Positions 9,901 to 19,353 are shown, counted from the stretch's first letter. The stretch: DNA of 27,978 nt from Chara braunii (GCA_003427395.1 BFEA01000026.1:5119552-5147529), one strand, 5' to 3'. Program-made: numbers and translations. The notes: generated from the sequence alone by a model not told the origin.

Positions 9901-10020
9901 CACATGCTTTTGACGTCTGTCATAGCTTCTCTCGCTCACCACCTCTTTGAATGCACCTCGACGATCCCCCCGTCCAAATTCATCATTTTCTTTCCTACCT
10001 GTTTTTGCTTGGTGTAAGTG

Positions 10021-10058
10021 CTGTCTCTTATACACATCTAGATGTGTATAAGAGACAG
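10021..10058. other. Nextera mate-pair junction adapter 1
   Basis: CTGTCTCTTATACACATCT (10021-10039) followed by AGATGTGTATAAGAGACAG (10040-10058): two Tn5 mosaic ends back to back, the known circularisation junction of Nextera mate-pair libraries. Its minus-strand translation gives the well-known contaminant peptide VSYTHLDVYKRQ. Confidence 0.98.
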
Positions 10059-10108
10059 CAATACACTCAGTCAAATACATAGCAAGATGTATAGGTAGGG
10101 GTTATAAC

Positions 10109-10146
10109 CTGTCTCTTATACACATCTAGATGTGTATAAGAGACAG
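10109..10146. other. Nextera mate-pair junction adapter 2
   Basis: The same 38-bp double mosaic-end sequence, exact, 50 bp after the first copy. Untrimmed library sequence. Confidence 0.98.
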
Positions 10147-10150
10147 CTCT

Positions 10151-10295
10151 TATCTTGGCTGAACCAGACTGGAAAGATGGGCTGTATACATTCGTTATTA
10201 CAAATGTATACAGGCCATCTTTCCACCCCGATTCGACCAAAATTGGAGTGCGTTATCCACGGCTGAAAACGGTCATACCGTTAGGGAAAAAAAAG

Positions 10296-10341
<46 letters not shown>

Positions 10342-10504
10342 GCCCGCTTCTTCCGATCTTGGCTGAATCGGATTGGGAAGATGGCTTGTATGCATTCGTT
10401 ATCAGGGCGCGTCGCACCTTAATAACGAATGTATACAGACCATCTTTCCACTCTGATTCGACCAAAATTGGAGTGTGTTATCCACGGCCGAAAACGGTTG
10501 TACC
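10151..10504. repeat. Two related palindromes followed by GA tracts
   Basis: First palindrome: arms 10154-10194 and 10201-10240 with a loop of about 6 nt. Second: arms 10358-10402 and 10422-10468 with a loop of about 19 nt. Both share words such as CTGTATACATTCG and CATCTTTCCA. Each is followed by a similar tail (GTTATCCACGG, GAAAACGGT) and then a GA microsatellite. Resembles a dimeric foldback or MITE, but it lies within the artefactual block, so its true genomic position is unknown. Confidence 0.7.
10299..10338. repeat. (GA)n microsatellite
   Basis: About 20 GA dinucleotides after the first palindrome tail. Confidence 0.95.
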
Positions 10505-10510
10505 ATCGGG

Positions 10511-10513
<3 letters not shown>

Positions 10514-10571
<58 letters not shown>
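10514..10571. repeat. (GA)n microsatellite
   Basis: GA repeat with one AA interruption near 10556, following the second palindrome tail. Confidence 0.95.
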
Positions 10572-10624
10572 TAAGGTTTCTTTACCTGTTATAGAAACCC
10601 ACACTTGAGATTGAAGGTTCCGTA

Positions 10625-10626
<2 letters not shown>

Positions 10627-10690
<64 letters not shown>
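10627..10690. repeat. (CT)n microsatellite ending at an N
   Basis: Uninterrupted CT run ending at the single N (10691). The true length is unknown because an assembly gap follows. Confidence 0.95.
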
Positions 10691-10837
10691 NTTTTGCTTG
10701 GTGTAAGTGTCCGTTGTATCTCTCCTAGCGCCCGCTGCCTCTGCGGTAGTGCCCGACCCCACGACTTACGTAGTGAAATCTGGCCCCCAACCAGTCGGGC
10801 CTTAGCGAAGGTCTTGGCGGCAGGATCAAACATTCGA

Positions 10838-11534
10838 GCGAGACCCCGGGGCTCGAGGTGGAAAAAAGTCTCATGTGGATGGCAACATGGGCTCTATACC
10901 CACTGTCTTTGTGTCCTTGCCCAGACATAGCCCTGCCTTTCTCCGGATCCTAACAGCATACGCACACTTAAACCTCGCACAGCGGGTGATGGGCGGCGAC
11001 CAACGCGCTCGTCAAAAACCCTTGCCATTTGGGTCAGGCCTGTTGGTCCCGGCATCGGCCTCAAAACCGGTCCCCAACAGAGGCAAAAAATAATAATAAA
11101 ACTAAAAATCTAAACATAGAAACAAAACACGGAAACTAAGTAGAATCGGACCGTCGCCCCACCAACCTTTGATGTCGCACATCCTGTTTTTCTTGTAGAA
11201 GTCTCACCGTTGTCGAGGCCGTCCTTCGTACGTACGCACAAGTCACAAATAAACGCACCAATTAGGAGACAAAACCCATTTAATCCTAACTTAATCAAAA
11301 ATAAAATTCTGGTCGGCAATCACGCCGGTTTTCACGATCATCAAAAGGAAAAAGAGATCACGCGCGCCTTCAGCCTGCGCGTCCACTCACTCTCTGCTCT
11401 AGTCAACCATCCAGTCAACGTAAATGACAGACACGACTGCGACTCGCACAGTATACTATAACTTTAAACCAAACTTATTTCTGTCACTTGCAAAAACCAG
11501 GGCGGATACCCTTGTAAGGGTATTCGCGCCGACA
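10838..11534 (+). repeat. Dispersed repeat X, copy 2
   Basis: Collinear with copy 1 (1026-1630) up to about 11450. It then continues through TTTCTGTCACTTGCAAAAAC and a strong hairpin to CGCGCCGACA. This 3' end is shared with copy 3 near 26340-26415. Sequence after 11534 is not shared with copy 3, which marks the left edge of the retrotransposon. Confidence 0.85.
11502..11527. other. Hairpin at the 3' end of repeat X
   Basis: GGATACCCTT (11504-11513) pairs with AAGGGTATTC (11516-11525), with one G-T pair and a 2-nt loop, extended by two G-C pairs. The same fold is present at 26383-26410. It sits just before the point where the retrotransposon interrupts the X-Y sequence. Confidence 0.65.
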
Positions 11535-11615
11535 CCACAACATGAATCAACCATCAACATTAAACAAACCACGCAACTCATATATACCCACTTACTTCAA
11601 ATATAAAATCAACCT

Positions 11616-11633
11616 AAAAAAAAAAAAAAAAAA
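11616..11633. repeat. Poly(A) run
   Basis: Eighteen A residues in the left non-coding part of the retrotransposon. A second run of 27 A lies at 11809-11835. Confidence 0.9.
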
Positions 11634-12186
11634 CCAACAACGATGAGGAGAGATAGAAAGGAGGGAGAGGGAGAGGAGAGAAATTATGAGGAATTATCAG
11701 AAAGCGAAAGCAGAGGGAAGAAGAGGGAGAGTTAAGGCAATAAAAGATTACGGAGTAATAAGAGGTATCATACACCCAATTCAATTTACATCCAATTCAA
11801 TTTATGGTAAAAAAAAAAAAAAAAAAAAAAAAAAAGGGATGACTAAATAAGGGAGAATCGCCTACCGCACGCACCCTATCAATTATCCACCACCCAACCA
11901 AGCACAGAGCACGGTACTTAGACTTTTTCTCCTATTTTTTCAAAACTCTTAACTTCACTTCTTCCTTAAACCACCAGTACCTCCGAGCCTGTTTTTGCCG
12001 ACCCTGATTTTCACTGCGCTCCGAGTTTTGCCGAGCCTGGGTCCCACTTCATTTCTTTATGGTACTCTCACGGGAAGAACAAAAACAAAAAAAATTGCGG
12101 CCATGAAAACGCACAAAAAAAAAAATGAAACAAAGCTCTGGGCGTGATTGCAGTTGTATACATTATCGGAAGTGTAAGTGTGAGTG

Positions 12187-12203
12187 TGCCCTCAGTGAGG
12201 GCA
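12187..12203. other. Near-perfect palindrome
   Basis: TGCCCTCA and TGAGGGCA flank a single G. The sequence could form a cruciform, or could be a recombinase-type half-site pair; function unknown. Confidence 0.5.
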
Positions 12204-12267
12204 TCTCAGCCCCGTGGCCAGGTTGTCAGATTTCAAAAACTCAAAAAAAAAAAAAAAGACAGAAACA

Positions 12268-12500
12268 TGGATTCGACCGTGAAAATGGCAAGATACATTC
12301 CCGTAAGTGCCAGTGTGATCAGGGTTACAATCCTCTGAGGGAACACAGCTCGAGTAGATCACGGATTCAGATTGTCAGATTCCAGAAAATGAAAACAAGA
12401 AACAAAAAAACGAAAACATGGATTCGGCATTGAAAACGGCTGGGTACATCAGTGTTACAATCATATGAGGAAACAATACTACAGCAGATCACGGATTCCG
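12268..12500 (+). repeat. Diverged tandem repeat, about 148-bp period
   Basis: Copies start near 12268 (CATGGATTCGACCGTGAAAA) and 12416 (CATGGATTCGGCATTGAAAA). They share TACATTC/TACATCA, GTTACAATC and AGATCACGGATTC words. Part of a third copy (GTTGTCAGATTTCAAAAACT) lies upstream near 12223. A 7-bp hairpin, CCCTGCC/GGCAGGG, closes the second copy at 12501-12519. Confidence 0.65.
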
Positions 12501-12721
12501 CCCTGCCTCGTTGGCAGGGTACTTATAACAAACAAATACAAAAGAAAAAAGAAAAAAAACAAGTTTGAGAACGTGACCGTCTTTGCTGTAAGATGCATGC
12601 AAGACTGTGAGCACGGTCTCCTAGACATCCCTGCCCGACATCATTGCAGTAAAAAGGCCCGTTTTTTTTCCTTTCCCTGTCGTGCATGGGCAAAAAAAAA
12701 AAAACGACTTTTGGGACATTG

Positions 12722-12736
12722 NNNNNNNNNNNNNNN
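12722..12736. other. Assembly gap (15 N)
   Basis: Fifteen undetermined bases flanked by A-rich homopolymers. Gap size may be arbitrary. Confidence 0.99.
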
Positions 12737-13312
12737 AAAAAAAAAAAAAAGGGGGAGGAAGGAGGAAGGAGGAATGCATGCACGACGAACCAATGTCGCC
12801 AAAAGATAAGAAAGCAAGAATTGGTAGTCAGCAGAAAGGGTAGTGAGCACCTCTAATTTTACTAAGTAAATTACCCAACCATACTCAATTTCTTACTTAC
12901 AATTTGCTCGGGCTATCGTTTTTGCAGGATATGGATCATTTCTTTCGGACCTTTCTGCATTTTACAATTTCTCTTCCTCTAAACATACTTTCCGCAACTC
13001 CCCTAAACCCGTCCCTTACACTATATGTATCATTTTTTATCCTCTTCTTCCTTTTTGCACCCCCAATCCTTCTCTATGCCTTTTTCTTCTTTTATATCCT
13101 TAATAAATTTGATATACTTGTTTATCTCGGCACATAAAAAAAAAAAAAAAAAAGCAAGACCAGAATTGAGAGAGGTAGAATCATGACAAACTCTATACCC
13201 AGAGGAGGGGAGGCAAGGAGAAAGGGAAAGGACAAGGAGGGATGGCATGAGAGGTGCAATAGCCGTAAATAAATTCAATAGTCTTAACAACATTGACTAC
13301 AAATCATATTAG

Positions 13313-13315
<3 letters not shown>

Positions 13316-13406
<91 letters not shown>

Positions 13407-13437
13407 AAAAAGGTTAAAAAAAAAAAAAAAAAAAAAA
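13316..13437. repeat. Long poly(A) tracts
   Basis: An 87-base A run (13316-13402), then AGG/TTAAAA interruptions and a second 22-base A run (13416-13437). Shorter runs lie at 12737-12750 and 13136-13153. The lengths are probably unreliable. It lies upstream of the gag-like gene, so it is not the polyadenylated 3' end of this element. Confidence 0.9.
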
Positions 13438-13572
13438 CGAAAAAGAGAAGAAGGTTGAGGAAAGGGGAGCAGTAGCAAGAGCAAAACAATGCAACTTTAG
13501 AAGAATCAATCTCCTCTTAATCAACTATGCATATGCAATTTCGTATTTTAACGCAATGAGATTTTCGCTATA

Positions 13573-14759
13573 ATGTTTGTGCAGATGAATCCGTGGCTCA
13601 ACACCTTCCTCGCTGCATCCGGCCCTCAATCTGTAATCGGAGCAGAAATTTATGTCGTTCTTCCCATCCTACCCCAAATTTTTACACCAACAAGGATCTT
13701 TGAGTGCCTCAACCCTCTCTCCTACAACCTCAATGAGTTGCTTTTCAATATCCAAACGAATACTGCAAATGAAATTCACAGAGTTCATGTGCATGCTATA
13801 AAGCTTAGAAATCCCTTATCCCCACCCCCCTCCCAACCCCCACCTCCTAATACACCTCCCTCCCCAACTCTCACTAGCAACCCCGCCCAAAACCTCCCAC
13901 CTCTGGACATCCCTTCTTCCTCCTCCTCTCAGATCAACCAAGCCACTGTTGATGCCTTCGAGCAACTCAAGCAGCAGAAGCAAGCTGGAAGAAAACTGGA
14001 TCTTCATAAAGCACCTCAAGAAGCAACTAATTGAGAAGCAGGAAGAGAGTTCCAACTTGAACCAACTGTATCAGAACCTCCAGTCAGAGATGAACGGTAT
14101 TCAACAGAAGCTCAACGACAAATCTCAGCCGGCATATGAGGACCTAGCAGCTTGGAAATCAACCTTTACTTCCCCATGTTGCTTTGCATAGAATGAAGCC
14201 TACATTCGCTTCTTTGAGATCAATATAAACTACTCCTACTTTCCAATCGGGAAAGCTTTCGCCGCCGATTTCACTGCAAGGGTGGCATCAGTAGCTAAGG
14301 ATTGTACGGAGCCCCTTTTAACCAAGCCAGTCATGTAGATACTCGACAAAGCAATGAGGCGAGTCATGGAAAAGGGCGTACCCATCATCAAGTACGAATA
14401 TAATTACTGCATGAGCTTCGTCAGACGCGACGCTCACAGGTAAGTAGAGGACTGTCACCCAACTAAATTTATACTTATCTCCCCGGACCGCAAATATGTC
14501 AACGTCGTTCGCATTATGAGACTAATTTTTTTATCCTGTGTAATCCTGCAGATTGGACATTCCAGAGTGGGAACATTCCTCGTATCGCAAGAAGGAGGAC
14601 CATACCAGAACTGAAGATAGCAGGAAGTCGGCATCCAAGAGGCATTATGAAGAGGACAAAGACAGAGGATATGACTACCACAGAGCATCCAAAAAACTTC
14701 ACTCAAAGTTCAACCAATCCCGCCCCTCCATCTCCGATACACCCAGATCCCCCCAATAG
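13573..14759 (+). pseudogene. Gag-like gene of the YR retrotransposon, broken, one intron
   Basis: The first frame opens near 13573 (NPWLNTFLAASGPQSVIGAE) and runs through a Pro/Ser-rich linker (13810-13930) into a Gln/Lys-rich segment. A frameshift near 13975-14000 passes to a second frame with a predicted coiled coil (LIEKQEESSNLNQLYQNLQ). TAG stops at 14189-14191 and 14336-14338 interrupt an otherwise sensible frame (NEAYIRFFEINI, AMRRVMEKGVPIIKYEYNY). A GT-AG intron at 14440-14551 then joins in frame to a Lys/Asp/Arg-rich tail (DIPEWEHSSYRKKEDHTRT) ending at 14759. Gag identity is inferred from position before pol, the coiled coil and the basic tail; no zinc knuckle is visible. The sequence GTGCAG at 13579-13584 could be another splice acceptor, so the true start is uncertain. 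Confidence 0.55.
14440..14551 (+). other. Spliceosomal intron in the gag-like gene
   Basis: Donor GTAAGT (14440-14445), acceptor TCCTGCAG (14544-14551), and a candidate branch site CTAAT (14522-14526) 25-29 nt before the acceptor, with a T-rich run between. Length is 112 nt and phase is 2: the codon AG/A spans it, so the two exons read through in one frame. The retained sequence would otherwise add an immediate stop (TAA at 14441-14443). Confidence 0.75.
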
Positions 14760-16860
14760 CACTCCGCCCTTAACCACCCTTTCCATACCATCCATTCTGT
14801 CCAATCTTCAGTCACCCCCCTCGACTTCTGATAATCGTCTCGCCACCTTCGCCCTGCAAGAGCACTCATCATGGCTTAGGAACCCTGATAACTTCCTTGC
14901 CGCCTCTCCTGCAAAGCATGTCTCTAACTGGTCTCTACTACTCTCTTCATCTTCCAGAAGATATTCCCACTCCGTGCTTTAATGGATCCATCACGGGGTC
15001 AAACTCCAATTCAAGGGCATTTTGCACATTCCCATTTTCAAAATTATAGAGGTTAGAAGAATGGTCAAGCCGGTTCTTCCCGCCTCCCACTTTAAGCAAA
15101 TCCTCAAGCTGGACTCCCCCCCACCTCTCCTCATCCCCAATCATAACAACCCCCCTCACCACATCAATTTCATCCCCAATCTCAACTTCTCTCCGCCGGA
15201 GTCATAGAACCTTCACCTAATGCCGTTGTTGTCAATCCCATCTTTGCAACAGAAAGCTCTTCCAAAACCCACTTCATCCTCGACGTTCGTTTCGTCAACC
15301 TCTTCGTAACCTTCCCTGCTTTCCATTATGAGTCCATCGATGATGTCATCGCTCACCTTTCCGGCTCCCCGACTCAGGATTTTCTAACATGTTTTGATAT
15401 AAAGAATGAATATTATCATATCCCAGTTCACCCTAAATCACAACCTTATCTAGCCTTTGACTGGAATGGTCAAAGCTTTCAATTCGCAACTCTCTGTTTC
15501 GGACTATCCTCCGCCTGTTGGATCTTCACTACCATTATGCAGGAAATCATAGTTGAATTGCGTATCTGTAACATTTTCACAACTTCCTACATTGACGATT
15601 CTGCACTCCCAAGCAAGGAACTACCACTGCTTATATGACACTCCTTCAACTACGTTGCTTTGCTCCATAACCTTGGTTTCTTTCTCAGCACGCAGAAATG
15701 CTCATTCCTTTCATCCCAATCCATTCGTTTCTTAGGTTTTATCCTCGATTCTCATCACAAACGCGTTAGGATCCCTAAGGATCAAATCCTTAAGATAACT
15801 ACCCTCATTCAAACCTCATCGAACCCATCCAGCAGGACCATTGCAAAGCCGGCAGGAAAGCTCGCCTCCCTCTCCAAATTTTTCCTACCTACCCACCTCT
15901 ACCTTTCTTCTTTATATGATGCAATCTCACCTGCCAACTGGGATTCTCCCATCCACATTTCCATCAACCTCATCCATGCCCTTATGTGGTGGATCTTTCA
16001 CCTACACCATCTTCCTGGGAGACTTTGGACTCTACAACCTACCTCTTCATCAATCTTCACCGATGCTTCGGCTACCCAGATTGCAACAAATCATTTACAC
16101 TCCTAATAGTCTAACTATAACACTTAACCAGTGTTTGCCCGAAAGCTTACTCACCTCCTTCTCAACCGATAGAGAACTCTTCGCTATTCTAGAAACATGC
16201 AGACCTCTCGCCTCAATCCACCCTAATCTCCTTTACTCAACCTCTATCAGACTCCATTCCGACAATCAAGCAGCCACAACCCTACTCCTTCGCATGAGAT
16301 CTACCGATTAATTTGTCAACCATTGGCTGCGAAGTATCGTCTCCATCTTGCTCACTGTCGATACCCTCCTCAGTCCACTTTGGATACCAACAAATCTAAA
16401 CGCATCAGCCGATTCAATCTCTAAGACGAAAGACAACACCGATTGGGGTCTGGCAGACCACCTCAAGGTGCAAATCTTTTCAGAATTAGGCACTCCAGCA
16501 ATAAACCTCTTCGCATCAGACTATCACCATGTCTATCCAACTTTCGTCTCAAGACATTGGTCAACCAAGGTGTTGCAAAGAGATGCACTCTCGCTAGACT
16601 GGAACCTCCTACCTTCTCTTCCCTACCGATGACTCTTCCCTCCCACAACACTTCTGCATCAGACCCTCTCTAAGGCAACCGCAAGTCTGGCGACTTACCT
16701 CCTTATCCTACCTTTTTCACAACGCACCTCCAGGTATCCCCGCATCCTCGCTCTCAACATCACCAACCGCTTCACCATCCCTGAGTCCAAATTTTCCTGC
16801 CTCCTCAGTCCCAGGGTGCACCTCGGCCCCCCCAACCTCGCAATCCTCTTTTTGACCTAA
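14647..16860 (+). pseudogene. Pol: reverse transcriptase / RNase H of a DIRS-type element, broken
   Basis: Frame 1 runs 14647 to about 15140 with a TAA at 14980. A frameshift leads into the RT core at about 15147-16090 (ILDVRFVN, FDIKNEYYHIPVHP, CFGLSSACWIF, catalytic SYIDD at 15588-15599), with a TGA at 15636. A second frameshift near 16085-16110 enters RNase H with the four expected acidic residues: FTDAS (Asp codon 16062), STDRELFAILE (Glu codon 16173), LHSDNQ (16254-16268) and NASAD (Asp codon 16411); a TAA lies at 16309. The tail DWGLADHLKVQIF...INLFAS matches the segment following RNase H in DIRS-type elements, sometimes annotated as methyltransferase-like. After a TGA at 16630 the frame continues (LFPPTTLLHQTL) to about 16860. 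It overlaps the 3' end of the gag-like gene at 14647-14759. The family call is firm; activity is excluded by at least six breaks. Confidence 0.88.
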
Positions 16861-17876
16861 GCTCCCCTCGATCCTCCTCTTCCATCCCCTCCGAATCCCG
16901 TAACCATACCTCATAAATGTCCCAACACTACTCCAGGTCCCCTGTCGCATCATCTCACCTAGACTCCACCCCTCCTCTATTCCCGCTTGAACCCCATCTA
17001 TGCGAAAGTTGTGGCCACTTTCCCCTTCATAACCCCCCCCTCCTCAAACCATTTTTCTATATGTTTGTTAAAGGCGCCTCCACTCACTGCTCCATCACCT
17101 CGCATTGATCGAAATATGAACCCCTTCCTTATATCTTGACCCAACCGATCATAACTACTCAACAATTCAGGAAGCCAACCCAAAAACGTCTCCTCCCCGC
17201 CCTGAGCTTCTCGTAACCTTATCATAAATCTACCACCATGACGATCATCTTTCGTATGCCCGGGCCGCACAACCTTCTGCTCAAAATCAATCTCCTTCTA
17301 TTGCAATCGCAATCCCTCCCCGCAACATTGGCAACTCTCCCACAAATACAGAAATGCACCACCATCTCGATATGCCTGAGCCTCCGGATAACCTTTCAAC
17401 ACCTTCACATTTTCCTTAATATATTCCAACACCCTCCTTAACTTCAACCATCTCAAGGGTCGCACGGACTCCTCGATCACACCCCTCTGCAATGAATATT
17501 CCCGATATGCTTTGAGGAGCGCTCGTACTCTATTGCTTTGGCATAAATCTCCTTTACCATCTCTCCCAAGCAGTCGAAAGCAAGCACTCAAGCAATTCAG
17601 AACCTCATCAACAGTCGATGGAGACACAAGTGGCAAGCCTTCAGCATCTGAAGTTCGGCACCGACCCTCTACCTCAATAAACCACTGGCTGCTGACGAAG
17701 CACAAGACATCCAAATCATTGCACCTTATGCAGTCCCTTCCAACGTTGTTGCGCTCCAACCATTCATTCAAGGCAAAAAGAAGTTTTTTCATTCCACCTC
17801 TCGATCGCCGTCCAGCCCCATATTCTCCTACCAAGGCACTGCTCCACTCAAGACCAACCTCATATCCACCTTCAAA
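16717..17876 (-). pseudogene. Tyrosine recombinase of the YR retrotransposon, antisense, broken
   Basis: The frame runs from about 17876 (an upstream stop lies near 17900; the start is unclear, with a TTG at 17834) to 16717. The N-terminal half is helical and basic (GGMKKLLFALNEWLERNNVG, LKAYREYSLQRGVIEESV). The catalytic domain begins at GGAFLYLWESCQCCGEG. The box I Arg position appears as Cys (TGT, 17325-17327). A TAG at 17298-17300 follows six codons later, then KEIDFEQ. The second part ends in a frameshift at the G8 homopolymer near 17033-17040. In the shifted frame the box II HNFR (His codon 17011-17013, Arg 17002-17004) and GTWSSVGTFMRYGYG with the nucleophile Tyr (16906-16908) are intact, 35 residues apart as expected. 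The 3' end overlaps the end of pol tail to tail. The poly-G break could be a sequencing indel; the Cys and TAG look like true decay. Confidence 0.82.
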
Positions 17877-17991
17877 CTCAGGAGTATTGCGCTTTTGCCT
17901 TCAGCCGCCATCGCTCAGTCGCTCGTTCCACCATTCCGTGCAAGAGGATGGCGTCACTTGCGGGACGATGGAGGGAGATGGGCGGTTTAGG

Positions 17992-18092
17992 AGGTGTGCG
18001 GGCCTGCGACCCACCTTTCTGACTCACTTCTGTGCGATTTGGCATCATCTACAGATCATCATTTTCCTATTTTATTTGGAACAGACTTGTGT
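17992..18092 (+). repeat. Repeat Y, right flank of the retrotransposon
   Basis: GGTGTGCGGGCCTGCGACCC through ATTTTATTTGGAACAGAC is nearly identical to 26417-26517. There it follows repeat X directly, with no retrotransposon between. Confidence 0.85.
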
Positions 18093-18605
18093 AGCATTAT
18101 GCCAGCAACTGTGATTCCGGTTGAACAAAACTTCAACGAACCAAATGCAGCAAGCAACGATCTTCGGACTACTTCAACAGGGTCAACGGTTGGGACCAAC
18201 AAGAGCAACGGTTGGGACTGGGTACTAGGGGTCACCATTCTCAACTTTATTCGCAAGTCATTGATCTACAGAATTTAAGGCCTCCAGTCACCACGGGGGT
18301 TCCAAGCAGGACAAGCAAGCAACACGATAGATGTGACATTTTACCCGGGCTGGAGTACGGTCTCGCTGGCCCTTCCGGCCCCACTTCTTTGACCTGCGAC
18401 AGTATAAGTCACAGGCGTCTGCCCAGCCACGATAGTTTGTGTGCCTTCACGTGCTGCGCCTCCCAGGCCCCGGTTGCTCGCAACATTCATCGCGAATGCA
18501 AACCTGCGCGCATACCACACAGGGGTCAGGTCCCTCAGAGGTCGAGTCCTTTTCTCTCACCTTGATTTTGGTGAAGCGGTCCCCCCCGCCCTGGATTCAC
18601 CCGTG
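18093..18605. other. Spacer between repeat Y and unit B
   Basis: No gene recognised. The word CAACGGTTGGGAC occurs twice (about 18184 and 18207). The open frames here (up to 117 codons) resemble nothing known. Confidence 0.4.
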
Positions 18606-19337
18606 GCGTCGAGCGCATCGGTCCGACACTACTCAGAGGCAGCGCGGGACCGTTCCGGCCGCCTCACGCAGGAGTTGGTCTAATCCTCGTCGTGAATATA
18701 TACATGGAGTTTCCGCAAGCCGCTCCGGCCGAGTGCGCCAGCCATACCTCTCGCGAGCCCCTTCGACAGGATAGGGCCAACGCGAGGCACGACTTACCTT
18801 CACCTTACGGGAGCTGTCACCTCCCTTCGTTGGGCATATCCCCGCCGAGCTACCAGTCCACAGTACGAAAGCTGATCAGCTGCAACCACAGAGGTGGACC
18901 AGCCGAGGGCGTTTCTCGTTCGTTGTAGCATAGGGGGTACGCGTGGTAGTACGCCTCTATCGAACCCGCACGCGAACCGACATCTTGGGGGGCTGAGGTC
19001 CCAAGCGCGACTCGTCGCTGGTCGACTAGGACGCATCCCACACGCCACGCGCACACCACTCTAGAGAACATTAAAAATAGAACACATACCCAACATACAC
19101 ACGGAATGACACAACATAATCAACGCGATAACGCTCCTAGCCCCTCGGTAGCCTTCCCATAACTCTCTGATGCAAAAATCGGTTCGGCGTCAAGCGCGAG
19201 ACTTAGTATAAACCCGCGCTGACGCAGGGCCTTCTCATATCGATTTGCAATGTCAACGTACGCAAGCAATCACGAAGATGGTGTACTGTGTAGTACCCAT
19301 AACCATGGAGCCCTGGGTAATAACCGAGGGTCACCTT

Positions 19338-19353
19338 CGACACTCAAGTGTCG
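19338..19353. other. 2-nt-loop hairpin, unit B copy
   Basis: CGACACT and AGTGTCG flank CA, identical to 5230-5245 in unit A although neighbouring sequence has diverged. Confidence 0.65.

Larger units (their letters stand above)
10021..10691. other. Assembly artefact bounded by an 18-bp repeat and an N
   Basis: The 18 bases before this block (10003-10020, TTTTGCTTGGTGTAAGTG) recur exactly at 10692-10709, directly after the single N at 10691. The block holds two sequencing adapters, a copy of 7700-7749, palindromic repeats and GA/CT runs. The simplest reading is a bad gap fill: real sequence probably runs from 10020 to 10710. The block should not be used for biological inference about this locus. 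Confidence 0.88.
11535..17991 (+). mobile_element. Decayed tyrosine-recombinase retrotransposon (DIRS order)
   Basis: Edges are inferred by comparison with 26230-26517, where the same left flank (X) and right flank (Y) are directly adjacent. The element would be about 6.46 kb. It holds a gag-like gene and a pol gene (RT, RNase H and a following domain) on +, and a tyrosine recombinase gene on -. RT plus tyrosine recombinase and the absence of a DDE integrase define the DIRS order. The antisense recombinase recalls, from memory, Volvox kangaroo. All three genes are broken by stops or frameshifts, so this copy is non-autonomous. Terminal repeats (inverted, or split direct) were not identified, and the edges are uncertain by some bases. 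Confidence 0.75.

Noticed and set aside
9817-10080. Minus-strand frame containing VSYTHLDVYKRQ
   Set aside because: The peptide is the translation of the sequencing adapter, not a gene.
10349-10359. CTTCCGATCT resembling an Illumina adapter end
   Set aside because: The same words, with changes, are expected from the opposite arm of the natural palindrome, so the match is probably chance, though the block is suspect anyway.
10155-10604. Open frames through the palindromes and GA runs
   Set aside because: Duplicated palindromes and GA microsatellites are open by composition, and the block is an assembly artefact.
13316-13437. Poly(A) tail marking the 3' end of a retrocopy
   Set aside because: It lies upstream of the gag-like gene within the same element, and there is no sign of a gene ending before it.
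14189-17300. Alternative genetic code with UAA/UAG read as glutamine, suggested by many in-frame TAG/TAA stops in the retrotransposon
   Set aside because: The recombinase TAG falls at a normally hydrophobic or Trp position, two stops are TGA, and there are also frameshifts. Ordinary decay by transitions explains it better.
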